Origin: Actinomycetes bacterium
GTDB taxonomy: Bacteria > Actinomycetota > Actinomycetes > Propionibacteriales > Nocardioidaceae
Direction of reading: 5' to 3'
Assembly: GCA_023396115.1 (NCBI GenBank)
Contig: JAEWXC010000076.1
Coordinates: 43,617 to 107,616, forward strand
Length of the DNA stretch: 64,000 nucleotides
Positions 33,225 to 42,642 of this stretch are shown piece after piece. Position 1 is the first letter of the stretch; each line of letters starts with the position of its first letter. The notes below the pieces were generated by a model. It made no database searches and had not been told where the DNA came from. It was given only the letters and a program-made list of their open reading frames with translations. A program made the translations under genes and the position numbers.

Positions 33225-34403
33225 ATGACCGACCTCACCAACGCGCAGATCACCGAGCTGCTGGTCCTGCCGTACCTCAACCACGCCGTCCGGATGTTCG
33301 AGTCCGGCTACGCCTCCCGCGAGGACGTCGACGCCGCCATGCGCTTCGGGTGCGGCTACCCGGTCGGCCCGCTGAGCACCGCCGAGGCGACCGGCCTGGC
33401 CGCCGTGCGCGACGGCCTCGCCGCGCGTCACGCCCAGACCGGTGACCACCTGCACGAGCCCGCGGCCCTCCTGAGCGCCCGGGTCGAGGCCGGCGCCGAG
33501 ACGCTGGCCGACGCCGACGCTGCCGGTGCCTCCGCGGCCCCGCAGCTGCGCCACGACATCGCCAAGGTCGGCGTCGTCGGGACCGGCACGATGGCCTCGG
33601 GCATCGCCCAGGTCTTCGCCCAGGCCGGCTACGACGTCGTGTTCGTCGGCCGCGGCGAGGAGAAGGTGGCCGGCGTGCGCACCTTCATCGAGAAGGGCCT
33701 GGACAAGGCGATCTCGCGCGGCAAGCTCGACGAGGCCGGCAAGGCGGCCGTGCTGGCGCGCCTGAGCGGTGCCACCGAGCGTGAGGCCCTGGCCGACGTG
33801 GACCTCGTGGTCGAGGCCATCGCCGAGGACCTCGAGATCAAGACCCAGCTCTTCACCGACCTGGACCGGATCTGCAAGCCGGGCGCGATCATCGCGACCA
33901 CCACCTCCTCGCTGCCGATCACCGAGCTCGGCAAGGCCACCTCGCGCCCCGAGTGGGTCATCGGCATGCACTTCTTCAACCCGGCAGTGGTGATGAAGCT
34001 GGTCGAGGTGGTCACCACCGAGCAGACCTCGCCCGAGGTCGACGAGACCGTGCGCGCCCTGACCGCCAAGATCGGCAAGGTCGCCGTCTCGTGCGCCGAC
34101 CGCTCCGGGTTCATCGTGAACTGCCTGCTGTTCCCCTACCTCAACGACGCGGTGCTGCTGCTGGAGTCCGGCGCGGCGTCGATGACCGAGATCGACGAGG
34201 CGATCAAGGCCGAGGCCGGCTTCCCGATGGGCCCGTTCGAGCTGCTCGACGTGGTCGGCAACGACGTCTCCCTGGCGATCCAGCAGGAGCTCTTCCGCGA
34301 GTTCGGCGAGCCCGGCTTCGCCCCGGCCCGGACCCTGGAGACCGTCGTGGCCGAGGGCCGTCTGGGTCGCAAGACCAAGCACGGCTTCCACGACTACCGC
34401 TGA
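33225..34403 (+). CDS. 3-hydroxybutyryl-CoA dehydrogenase with N-terminal extra domain
   Basis: NAD(P)-dependent oxidation/reduction between acetoacetyl-CoA and 3-hydroxybutyryl-CoA, the second step of the ethylmalonyl-CoA pathway. 392 aa, about 100 longer than the usual 285. Residues 1-70 ([29 protein letters not shown]) repeat the C-terminal 3HCDH domain ([30 protein letters not shown] near 330-350). The Rossmann domain follows with [15 protein letters not shown] near 113 and catalytic-region [15 protein letters not shown] near 247. ATG 33225 has no Shine-Dalgarno and is probably leaderless. Confidence 0.92.
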   Translation: MTDLTNAQITELLVLPYLNHAVRMFESGYASREDVDAAMRFGCGYPVGPLSTAEATGLAAVRDGLAARHAQTGDHLHEPAALLSARVEAGAETLADADAAGASAAPQLRHDIAKVGVVGTGTMASGIAQVFAQAGYDVVFVGRGEEKVAGVRTFIEKGLDKAISRGKLDEAGKAAVLARLSGATEREALADVDLVVEAIAEDLEIKTQLFTDLDRICKPGAIIATTTSSLPITELGKATSRPEWVIGMHFFNPAVVMKLVEVVTTEQTSPEVDETVRALTAKIGKVAVSCADRSGFIVNCLLFPYLNDAVLLLESGAASMTEIDEAIKAEAGFPMGPFELLDVVGNDVSLAIQQELFREFGEPGFAPARTLETVVAEGRLGRKTKHGFHDYR

Positions 34404-34429
34404 GCGGGTCCCTGCGCAGTAGCACTCGT

Positions 34430-34475
34430 CTGTCCCTCCTGGTGCGGTGGTCTCTCACCGCACCGGGAGGGACAG
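34430..34475 (+). terminator. Terminator after the dehydrogenase
   Basis: Long hairpin with arms of about 20 bases (CTGTCCCTCC...GGAGGGACAG) broken by one mismatch, 6-nt loop, then TTCCGTGTTG. Confidence 0.8.
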
Positions 34476-34515
34476 TTCCGTGTTGCGCCAGCGGGGAGCG
34501 CGTGGAGGGGCCTCG

Positions 34516-34521
34516 TAGAAT
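34516..34521 (+). promoter_or_regulatory. -10 element of the 34528 gene
   Basis: TAGAAT, 7 nt before ATG 34528; predicts a leaderless transcript. Confidence 0.55.
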
Positions 34522-34527
34522 CGGACC

Positions 34528-35322
34528 ATGATGATCGTGGTGGTCCTGGCGGTGCTGGCGGGGCTCGTGCTGGCCGCGGTCCTCGCCGGCCGCAACAGCC
34601 AGCGCAAGCAGCTCGAGGCACGGGCGGCGGAACTGGAGCCGGTGCGCAAGCTGGTCGACGAGGACGTCACCGCCCTCGGCGTGGAGCTGCAGGACCTGGA
34701 CCTGGAGATGGCCGGGCGACAGCTCGACCCGGGCGCCAACGCCGACTACCAGCGGGCCCTGGACGCCTACGAGTCGGCCAAGATGGCCTCCGCGGCGCTG
34801 TCCTCGGCCGACGAGGTCAAGCACGTCACCGAGATCCTCGAGGACGGCCGCTACGCGATGGCGTGCGTCCGGGCCCGGGTGGAGGGCAAGCCGCTGCCCA
34901 CCCGCCGCCCGCCGTGCTTCTTCGACGCCCGGCACGGTCTCTCGGTCACCGACGTGGCCTACACCCCGCCCGGGGGAGCCGAGCGCCAGGTCCCGGCCTG
35001 CGCCCTGGACGCCGAGCGGGTCCGTGCCGGCGCCGAGCCGGACGTGCGCAAGGTGATGGTCGGCTCCCGCCGGGTGCCGTACTGGCAGGGCGGACGGGCC
35101 TACCAGCCCTACGCGATGGGCTACTACGGCGCCTTCGCCCCCATGGAGTGGATGTTCATGGGCATGCTCTTCAGCGGTGGCTTCGGGGCGATCGGCGAGG
35201 GCGTCGGTGCGCTGGCCGAGGGACTGGGCGAGGGCATCGGAGCCGTCGGCGAGGGCCTGGGTGAGGGCATCGGCGGGATCTTCGACGGCATCGGCGACCT
35301 GTTCGACGGGTTCGACTTCTGA
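34528..35322 (+). CDS. Conserved-looking membrane-anchored protein with Gly-rich tail, function unknown
   Basis: 264 aa. One N-terminal membrane helix (2-20), a charged helical region (25-110), then a Cys-containing segment RPPCFFDARHGLSVTDVAYTPPGG (about 127-150) and VPACALDAERV; C-terminal part has YMGFAP-like aromatic/Met-rich residues and tandem EGLGEGIGAVGEGLGEGIGGIFDGIGDLFDG repeats (about 225-262). I recognise the CFFD-RHG pattern from unannotated actinobacterial proteins but know no function. Closed by a bidirectional hairpin. Confidence 0.7.
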   Translation: MMIVVVLAVLAGLVLAAVLAGRNSQRKQLEARAAELEPVRKLVDEDVTALGVELQDLDLEMAGRQLDPGANADYQRALDAYESAKMASAALSSADEVKHVTEILEDGRYAMACVRARVEGKPLPTRRPPCFFDARHGLSVTDVAYTPPGGAERQVPACALDAERVRAGAEPDVRKVMVGSRRVPYWQGGRAYQPYAMGYYGAFAPMEWMFMGMLFSGGFGAIGEGVGALAEGLGEGIGAVGEGLGEGIGGIFDGIGDLFDGFDF

Positions 35323-35335
35323 GCACTCCCACGAC

Positions 35336-35376
35336 ATGACGAACGGCCGGCCCCGCGGGGACCGGCCGTTCGTCAT
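35336..35376. terminator. Bidirectional terminator between convergent genes
   Basis: Perfect 15-bp arms ATGACGAACGGCCGG and its complement around CCCCGCGGGGA, placed between the 34528 gene (+) and the permease (-). Confidence 0.85.
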
Positions 35377-35389
35377 CTCGGGTGCAGGG

Positions 35390-36514
35390 TCAGCGGGCGT
35401 CCTGCTTGCGGATGAAGATCTCCCGGGTCAGCAGCAGCACCGCCGCGGCCGTGGGGATCGCGAGCAGCGCCCCGACCACCCCGAGCAGTCCGGCCCCGAT
35501 CAGGGCGGCGATCACCGTGACGGCGCCGGGGATGTCCACCGACTTGCTCATCACCCGCGGGTAGACGACGTAGTTCTCGACCTGCTGGTAGATGACGTAG
35601 AAGATCACGCAGAACAGCCCGATCTTCGGGTCCTCGGCGAAGCCGATCGCCGAGACGACCACGGCGCCGATGGTGGCCCCGATCATCGGAATCACGTCCA
35701 GCAGCGCCACCACGAACGCGAGCGCCACGGCGTAGTCGCCCAGCCCCACCGCGATCAGGAAGATCAGCGACGAGATGCCGGCGCACAGCGCCACCAGGAA
35801 CGCCCCGGAGACGTACCCGCCCACACTGGCGATCACCTTGTCGCCGAGCTCGCGCACCCGCGGCCGGTTGCTGGCCGGGGCGAGGGTGTACAGCGCCTCC
35901 TTGGTGGCCTGCAGCCCGGAGAGGAAGTACAGGGTGAGCACGATGATGATGAACGCGTTGGTCAGGACCGAGAGCACCTTGAGGCCCAGCCCCAGGACAC
36001 CGCCGAACAGGCCGCTGGCGAAGTCACCCTTGGCGATGTAGTCCTCGGCCTTCTCGATGATCGAGAACTTCTCGTCGAGCCGCTGCACGTAGTCGTTCTG
36101 CTGCAGCGCCTCGAGCCAGCCGGGCGCGCTCTGGGTCAGCTTGGTGATCTGCTCGCTGATCACCGGCGCGATCGCGGAGACGAACAGTGCCAGCGCGCCC
36201 AGGACGCACAGGATCACCACGAGCACCGCGTAGCTGCGGCGCAGTCCCCGGCGCTCGAAGAACACCACGGCCGGGTTCAGGCCGGCGGCCAGGAACATCG
36301 CGACCACGATCAGGATCAGGTAGCCGCCGACGTTGAGGACCAGCCCGCCGAGCCAGACCGCCAGCAGCGCACCCAGGGCGCCGAAGAACCCGATCGAGAA
36401 CGGGGACTGGCGCAGCAGCGGACGCGGTGCGTCGGGGTGGTCGTCGTCGCTGCTGGCGACGTCGGCCAGGACCACCGAGGCCACGGCGACCTCGTCAGCA
36501 CCGGCGTCGGCCAC
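35390..36514 (-). CDS. AI-2E/PerM family permease; start uncertain
   Basis: Membrane protein of the AI-2E transporter superfamily with about eight helices; 374 aa from GTG 36514. Typical blocks: GLRRSYAVLVVILCVLGAL, VIASVGGYVSGAFLVALCAGI and DVIPMIGATIGAVVV. The frame stays open and protein-like upstream (Pro/Ala/Thr/Asp-rich, beginning around LTPRWWDRVTGRSP) to a CTG at 36727 directly after the DivIVA-like gene, with no ATG or GTG in that stretch; true translation may start at that CTG. Substrate unknown. Confidence 0.8.
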   Translation of the reverse strand: MADAGADEVAVASVVLADVASSDDDHPDAPRPLLRQSPFSIGFFGALGALLAVWLGGLVLNVGGYLILIVVAMFLAAGLNPAVVFFERRGLRRSYAVLVVILCVLGALALFVSAIAPVISEQITKLTQSAPGWLEALQQNDYVQRLDEKFSIIEKAEDYIAKGDFASGLFGGVLGLGLKVLSVLTNAFIIIVLTLYFLSGLQATKEALYTLAPASNRPRVRELGDKVIASVGGYVSGAFLVALCAGISSLIFLIAVGLGDYAVALAFVVALLDVIPMIGATIGAVVVSAIGFAEDPKIGLFCVIFYVIYQQVENYVVYPRVMSKSVDIPGAVTVIAALIGAGLLGVVGALLAIPTAAAVLLLTREIFIRKQDAR

Positions 36515-36723
36515 CCGGGCCGCTGCCTGGGCGTCGGCCGCGGCCTCGCGGGCGGCGTGGTGGTGCTCAGCGGCCGTCGACTCGTCGGCGTCCGTGCCCG
36601 TGTCCGAGCCCGTGGCCGGGCCGGTCCCGGTGGCGGAGGGCCCGCCACCGGCGGGTGCCGCTGCGGAGGGTGCGGACCCGGTCGCGGGGGAGCGCCCCGT
36701 GACCCGGTCCCACCAGCGGGGCG

Positions 36724-37851
36724 TCAGGACTCGTCCTCGGAGAACCCGCTCATCACGTCACGCAGGGCGGTGAGCTGGGCGGTGATCGCGTCACGACGCT
36801 TGGCCATCCGGTCGACCTCGGCCCGGATCGCGGCGAGCTCGCGCTCGGCCTCGGCGTTGCCGCCGGCGGTGATCGTCTCGGCCTGGCTCTGCGCGGAGGC
36901 GACCACCTGCGCGGCCTCGCGTCGGGCCCGGCTGAGCAGGTCCTCGGCCTCGGCGGTCGCGGCGGCGCGCTGGGCGTTGGCCTGGGCGGTGGCGGCCTTG
37001 GCCCGCTCCTCGGCGGCGTCGGCCCGCTCCTCGGCCTCGGCGACCAGGCGCGCGGTCTCGGCGGTGGCCGACTCGTGGTGGTCGGCGGCCTCGCGGGCCA
37101 GCCGCTCCTTCTCCACGGCCAGGGTGCGACGGGCTTCCTGGACCTCGCGGTCCGCGCCGGCGCGCAGCTTCTCGGCCTCGCGCTGGGCGGTGGTGCGCAG
37201 CTCCTTGGTCTCCTGCTCCGCGGCCAGCCGGAGCTGGTCGGCAGCACGCTGGGCGCTGGCGCGGGTGTCCTCGGCCTCGGCGCGGGCCATGGTCCGCTCC
37301 TGCTCGGCGTCGGCCAGGATCCGGCTGCGGCTCTCGTCGATCTCGCGCAGCTGGACCATCCGCATGTCCTCGGCCTCCTTGCGGGCCTCGGCACGGATCG
37401 CCTCGGCGTCCTTGGCAGCCAGGGCGCGAATCTCGGCGGCCTCGGCGGCCGCGGCCTCGCGGACCTCGGCAGCCTCCTCCTCGGCCAGACGCAGCATCGA
37501 GGCAGCCCGGCCGCCCAGGCCGGCGTAGGAGGGGTTCTCGGCCTCGGCGACCTGCGCCTCGAGCTGGGAGACCTTGCTCTCCAGCTCGACCACGCGCTGC
37601 TCGGAGACACCCAGGCTGTGACCGAGGCCGGCCTTCTCCTGGGTGAGCTGGGCGAGCCGGGCGTCGACCGCGGCCGGGTCGTAGCCGCGGCGGACCAGCG
37701 GCAGCGGAGCCGGACGAGCCGGCGCCTGGCCGGGTCGGCTGGAGGAGCTGCGACCCGGGACCGCCGGCATGACCTGGGTGGCCTCGGAGTCGGCGGTGCG
37801 CGGACGCTGCGGCTCCTCGTCGAAGATGGAAAGACCCTGGTCGTTGCTCAT
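36724..37851 (-). CDS. DivIVA-like long coiled-coil protein
   Basis: 375 aa cytoplasmic protein. N-terminus MSNDQGLSIFDEE, a Pro/Ser-rich part, then a short DivIVA-like segment VRRGYDPAAVDARLAQLTQEKAGL (about 53-76) followed by some 290 residues of Ala/Glu/Arg heptads predicted to form a continuous coiled coil. Related actinobacterial proteins organise polar growth or cell division; that role is inferred. ATG 37851 chosen over an upstream in-frame ATG (37929) because of GAGGAG upstream. Confidence 0.8.
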   Translation of the reverse strand: MSNDQGLSIFDEEPQRPRTADSEATQVMPAVPGRSSSSRPGQAPARPAPLPLVRRGYDPAAVDARLAQLTQEKAGLGHSLGVSEQRVVELESKVSQLEAQVAEAENPSYAGLGGRAASMLRLAEEEAAEVREAAAAEAAEIRALAAKDAEAIRAEARKEAEDMRMVQLREIDESRSRILADAEQERTMARAEAEDTRASAQRAADQLRLAAEQETKELRTTAQREAEKLRAGADREVQEARRTLAVEKERLAREAADHHESATAETARLVAEAEERADAAEERAKAATAQANAQRAAATAEAEDLLSRARREAAQVVASAQSQAETITAGGNAEAERELAAIRAEVDRMAKRRDAITAQLTALRDVMSGFSEDES

Positions 37852-37954
37852 GGGGTTCGGGAGCTCCTCGTGTCGAGATGGTGTGCTGATCGGGGCGGGA
37901 TCGGGGTCGGCACGGTGGCCGAACCCCAAGTGTTGCCGATGATGGGTGAACGCA

Positions 37955-37989
37955 ACACCCCGGCTCGCCGTACGGGCGGGCCGGGGTGT
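37955..37989 (-). terminator. Terminator after ccr
   Basis: 10-bp outer arms (37955-37964 with 37980-37989) plus an inner CGCC/GGCG stem, just downstream of the ccr stop on the minus strand. Confidence 0.65.
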
Positions 37990-38025
37990 GGCGGGGGTGG
38001 ATCCGAGGGGATCCGGGGCGTGGTC

Positions 38026-39366
38026 TCAGACGCCGCGGAACCGGTTGATCGCGTCCAGGTGCTGGGCGCGCATCTCCTCGTCCAGGACGCCCTGACCCTC
38101 CTCCGGGGCCAGGCACAGGACGCCGACCTTGCCCTGGTGGGCGTTCTTGTGGACGTCCAGCGAGGCCTGGCCGACCTCGTCGAGGGAGTAGGTGCGCGAC
38201 AGCGTCGGGTGGATCTTGCCCTGGCTGATCAGGCGGTTGGCCTCCCACGACTCGCGGTAGTTGGCGAAGTGGCTCGAGACGATCCGCTTGAGGTTCATCC
38301 ACAGGTACCGGTTGTCGTACTCGTGCATGTAGCCCGAGGTGGACGCGCAGGTGGTGATCACGCCGCCCTTGCGGGTGACGAAGACGCTCGCGCCGAAGGT
38401 CTCGCGGCCCGGGTGCTCGAAGACGATGTCGATGTCCTCGCCGCCGGTCAGCTCACGGATCTTGGCGCCCAGGCGCTTCCACTCCTTGGGGTTCTGCTGG
38501 GTGCCGTCCTCGTTCCAGAACTTCCAGTCCTCCTCGGAGCGGTTGATGATCATCTCCGCACCCATGGACCGGGCGATCTTGGCCTTCTCCTCGTTGGAGA
38601 CCACGCAGACCGGGTTCGCGCCACCGTTGATGGCGTACTGGGTGGCGAAACCACCCAGACCGCCAGAGGCGCCCCAGATCAGGACGTTGTCGCCCTGCTT
38701 CATGTTGCCGCCGTTGGCCGAGACGAGCTGGCGGTAGGCGGTGGCGTTCACCAGGCCCGGCGACGCCGCTTCCTCCCAGGTGAGGTGCTCGGGCTTGGGC
38801 ATCAGCTGGTTGGCCTTGACCAGGGCGATGTGGGCCAGGCCGCCGAAGTTGGTCTCGAAGCCCCAGATCCGCTGCTCGGGGTCGAGCATCGTGTCGTTGT
38901 GGCCGTCGGGGCCCTCGAGGTCGACCGAGAGGCAGTGCGCGACGACGCGGTCGCCGGCGTTCCACTTCTGCACGCCCGGGCCGGTGGCCAGGACCACGCC
39001 GGACAGGTCGGAGCCGACGATGTGCTTGTCGATGTCGTGGCGCTTGCCCAGCGGGCCGGTCCGGCCCAGGCGCTCAAGGAAGCCGAAGGTGGAGACGGGC
39101 TCGAAGATCGAGGTCCACACGGTGTTGTAGTTGATCGCCGAGGCCATCACCGCCACGAGCGCCTCGCCCGGGCCGAGCTCGGGCAGCGCCACGTCGCCCA
39201 CGTGCAGCGACTTGCGGGGGTCCTTCTCCTTGGAGGGGACGCCCTCGAACATGTCGACCTCGTCCTTGCGGACGTAGGCGGCGCGGTAGGACTCGGGGAG
39301 CTCGAGGTTGGCGAAGTCCTCGGCCGTGGCCGCATCGGACTGGATCGCGTCGAGGATGTTCTGCAC
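38026..39366 (-). CDS. ccr: Crotonyl-CoA carboxylase/reductase
   Basis: Reductive carboxylation of crotonyl-CoA to (2S)-ethylmalonyl-CoA with NADPH and CO2, the defining step of the ethylmalonyl-CoA pathway. 446 aa, full length. MDR-type fold; N-terminal SYRAAYVRKDEVDMFEG, SDLSGVVLATG near 118, NADPH-binding WGASGGLGGFATQYA near 231, FEHPGRETFGASVFV near 320 and IVSSHFANYRE near 362. GTG start with CTGGAGG at good spacing. Its promoter carries the 18-bp palindrome shared with ecm. Confidence 0.96.
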   Translation of the reverse strand: MQNILDAIQSDAATAEDFANLELPESYRAAYVRKDEVDMFEGVPSKEKDPRKSLHVGDVALPELGPGEALVAVMASAINYNTVWTSIFEPVSTFGFLERLGRTGPLGKRHDIDKHIVGSDLSGVVLATGPGVQKWNAGDRVVAHCLSVDLEGPDGHNDTMLDPEQRIWGFETNFGGLAHIALVKANQLMPKPEHLTWEEAASPGLVNATAYRQLVSANGGNMKQGDNVLIWGASGGLGGFATQYAINGGANPVCVVSNEEKAKIARSMGAEMIINRSEEDWKFWNEDGTQQNPKEWKRLGAKIRELTGGEDIDIVFEHPGRETFGASVFVTRKGGVITTCASTSGYMHEYDNRYLWMNLKRIVSSHFANYRESWEANRLISQGKIHPTLSRTYSLDEVGQASLDVHKNAHQGKVGVLCLAPEEGQGVLDEEMRAQHLDAINRFRGV

Positions 39367-39404
39367 TGGAAGCCTCCAGGTGGAAGGAGCGGGAACGAGG
39401 GGGA

Positions 39405-39422
39405 GGTTACTGCTTGGTAACC
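39405..39422 (-). promoter_or_regulatory. Operator of ccr
   Basis: Perfect GGTTA-CTGCTTGG-TAACC palindrome. On the minus strand TAACCT (39409-39404) would serve as -10 with GCGACA 17 bp upstream as -35, so the operator overlaps the -10 and spacer. Confidence 0.7.
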
Positions 39423-39459
39423 AACTTGTCGCCTGCGTGTGTGACAGGTCACCGCGAGG

Positions 39460-39485
39460 GGCCGGGTGCGGGTGGGCGCCCGGCC
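39460..39485 (-). terminator. Weak hairpin between mce and ccr
   Basis: GGCCGGG/CCCGGCC arms (39460-39466 with 39479-39485) right after the mce stop; separates mce from the independently promoted ccr. Confidence 0.45.
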
Positions 39486-39492
39486 CGGCGGA

Positions 39493-39963
39493 TCAGTGGC
39501 TGGCGTCCGGGTTCGGCTCGACCAGCTCGACCAGGACGCCGCCGGCGTCCTTGGGGTGGATGAAGTTGATGCGCGAGTCCGACGTCCCGCGGCGCGGGGC
39601 GTCGTAGAGCAGGCGCAGGCCGCGCTCACGCAGGATCGCGGAGACCTGCTCGATGTCGGCCACGCGGTAGGCCATCTGCTGGATCCCGGGGCCCGAACGG
39701 TCCAGGAACTTGGCGATCGTGGAGTTCTCGTCGAGCGGGGCGAGGAGCTGGATGGCCGAGCCGGAGTCCCCGACGCCGACCATCGCCTCGCGGACGCCCT
39801 GCTCGGTGTTGGTCTCCTCGTGCAGCACCTTCATGCCGTACTTCTCGGTGTAGAAGGCCTTGGCGACGTCCAGGTCGGGCACCGCGATGCCGACGTGGTC
39901 GATGGCCAGGAAGAGGTGGTCGGGCAGGTCGCTCGAGGTGTTCTGGGTGCTCATGGTTCCCAT
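39493..39963 (-). CDS. mce: Methylmalonyl-CoA/ethylmalonyl-CoA epimerase
   Basis: VOC-fold metalloenzyme interconverting the 2R and 2S epimers of methylmalonyl-CoA and, in this pathway, ethylmalonyl-CoA. 156 aa. AIDHVGIAVPDLDVAKAFYTEKYGM (about 18-42), Glu and His ligands in QQMAYRVADIE and the C-terminal INFIHPKDAGGVLVELVEP. Two in-frame ATGs (39963 and 39954) both follow GGGAGGG; the second could be the true start. Upstream palindrome ties it to the ecm/ccr regulon. Confidence 0.93.
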   Translation of the reverse strand: MGTMSTQNTSSDLPDHLFLAIDHVGIAVPDLDVAKAFYTEKYGMKVLHEETNTEQGVREAMVGVGDSGSAIQLLAPLDENSTIAKFLDRSGPGIQQMAYRVADIEQVSAILRERGLRLLYDAPRRGTSDSRINFIHPKDAGGVLVELVEPNPDASH

Positions 39964-40010
39964 GGTCCCTCCCGGGTCGGTGTGGTGGGCGAGGAGTCCA
40001 ACGGGGGAGA

Positions 40011-40028
40011 CGTTAACGATCGTTCACC
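40011..40028. promoter_or_regulatory. Operator between mce and the thiolase gene
   Basis: On the minus strand GGTGA-ACGATCGT-TAACG, 8 of 10 arm bases identical to GGTTA-N8-TAACC. It sits about 50 nt before mce and could act on both divergent genes. Contains the perfect inner palindrome AACGATCGTT. Confidence 0.5.
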
Positions 40029-40116
40029 TACTCTGGGGCAGTGTGGGGTCGTCATCTCGTGCCGTCCGGTGTGAGATGGCTGACACCACGAGCACTCCGG
40101 TGCCCCTGTCGCGGGT

Positions 40117-40135
40117 GATTACTCGTCGGTAGGGT
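40117..40135 (+). promoter_or_regulatory. Candidate thiolase promoter with degenerate half-site
   Basis: TAGGGT (40130-40135) fits a -10. GATTA-CTCGTCGG-TAGGG at 40117-40134 keeps one arm of the shared operator only. Confidence 0.35.
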
Positions 40136-40170
40136 CGCCGCACCACGACCCATCCACTTGGAGGCATGCA

Positions 40171-41355
<1,185 letters not shown>

Positions 41356-41372
41356 GGCGACCGGCTGCACGA

Positions 41373-42350
41373 GTGAACGACACGGGAGGGGGTCGGCGCC
41401 GCACCGCGGTGTCGGCCCCCGAACTGCTCCGACGGGCCCGGGACGGGCAGGCCGCCGCGGTCGGGCGGCTGATCTCCCTGGTCGAGGACGCCTCGCCGCT
41501 GCTGCGCGAGGTGATGGCCGCCTGCGCGCCGTACGTGGGTCACGCCCACGTGGTCGGGCTGACCGGTGCCCCGGGGGTGGGCAAGTCGACCTCCACCAAC
41601 GCCCTGGTCGGCCAGTTGCGCGCCGAGGGGCGGCGGGTCGCGGTCCTGGCCGTGGACCCCTCCTCACCGTTCTCCGGCGGCGCACTGCTCGGCGACCGGA
41701 TCCGGATGTCGCAGCACAGCACCGACCCCGGAGTCTTCATCCGCTCGATGGCCTCGCGCGGTCACCTGGGCGGGCTGGCCTGGTCCACGCCGCAGGCGAT
41801 CCGGGTGCTCGACGCCGCCGGGTTCGACACCGTCCTGGTCGAGACCGTCGGGGTGGGCCAGAGCGAGGTCGAGATCGCCGGCCTGGCCGACACCACCGCG
41901 GTCCTGCTGGCCCCGGGCATGGGGGACGGGATCCAGGCCGCCAAGGCGGGAATCCTGGAGATCGGTGACCTGTACGTGGTGAACAAGGCCGACCGGCCCG
42001 GCGCCGACGTGGTCCGCCGCGACCTGCGCTCGATGCTGGCGCTGGCCGAACGGGCCGAGGGCGGCTGGAAGCCCCCGGTGCTGCGCACCACCGCGGCCTC
42101 GGCCGACGGGTTCGCCGAGGTCTCGGCCGCCCTGGCCGACCACCTGGCCTGGCTGACCTCGCACGGCGAGCTGGGCCGCCGCCGGGCGCTGCGCGCGCGC
42201 CGCGAGGTCGAGGCGATCGCCGTGGCGCGGCTCCGCGAACGCTGGGGTGACCTGGGCGGGCACACGGCCCTGGACGAGCTGGCCGAGCAGGTGGCCACCG
42301 GGCGGACGGACCCGCACTCCGCCGCCGACGCCCTGCTCGCGCAGAGCTGA
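41373..42350 (+). CDS. meaB: MeaB/ArgK-type GTPase, acyl-CoA mutase chaperone
   Basis: G3E-family GTPase that gates cofactor loading and protects B12-dependent acyl-CoA mutases. 325 aa, GTG start. Walker A GLTGAPGVGKSTSTNAL near 55-71, VDPSSPFSGGALLGDRIRM near 95, ETVGVGQSEVEIAGLAD near 155 and VVNKADRPGAD near 201 (G4 motif NKAD). Likely partner in this locus is Ecm (28623-30635). Co-transcribed with the thiolase. Confidence 0.95.
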   Translation: MNDTGGGRRRTAVSAPELLRRARDGQAAAVGRLISLVEDASPLLREVMAACAPYVGHAHVVGLTGAPGVGKSTSTNALVGQLRAEGRRVAVLAVDPSSPFSGGALLGDRIRMSQHSTDPGVFIRSMASRGHLGGLAWSTPQAIRVLDAAGFDTVLVETVGVGQSEVEIAGLADTTAVLLAPGMGDGIQAAKAGILEIGDLYVVNKADRPGADVVRRDLRSMLALAERAEGGWKPPVLRTTAASADGFAEVSAALADHLAWLTSHGELGRRRALRARREVEAIAVARLRERWGDLGGHTALDELAEQVATGRTDPHSAADALLAQS

Positions 42351-42437
42351 CTCCGCCCGCGCGCCTCCCCGAACCGGGGCCCGCGGGCTGGTAGGAAATG
42401 AGCTGTCCTGTGCACCGCGACGTGAGGAGAGTTCCTG

Positions 42438-42608
42438 ATGGACGCCAAGAAGGCGGTCGTCGTCCTGCTCGTGGTCTTCCTCGGGTTCTGGATGTTCAAC
42501 GACCCCAACGGCCTGGCCCAGGTGGCCCGCGACGGCGCGTCCGAGGGATGGTCCCTGACCCAGCAGCTGTTCCGCGCGATCATCGACTTCATGGGCGCGC
42601 TCTTCTGA
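42438..42608 (+). CDS. 56-aa single-pass membrane protein
   Basis: Short protein MDAKKAVVVLLVVFLGFWMF... with one N-terminal membrane helix (5-21) and an amphipathic C-terminal half. GAGGAGAGTTCCTG precedes ATG. Third-position GC bias and tight spacing to the next gene support coding. Function unknown; may work with the following PH-domain membrane protein. Confidence 0.7.
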   Translation: MDAKKAVVVLLVVFLGFWMFNDPNGLAQVARDGASEGWSLTQQLFRAIIDFMGALF

Positions 42609-42642
42609 GTCCGCCCGGCCGGGTGTGAGCAGGGAGGTGGGC

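Noticed and set aside
37075..39420. 781-codon plus-strand frame
   Set aside because: Antisense to ccr and the DivIVA-like gene; composition is that of a shadow.
40117..40134. Full fifth copy of the GGTTA-N8-TAACC operator before the thiolase
   Set aside because: Only one arm is preserved; the other arm matches at 2 of 5 bases, so it is listed as a weak candidate only.
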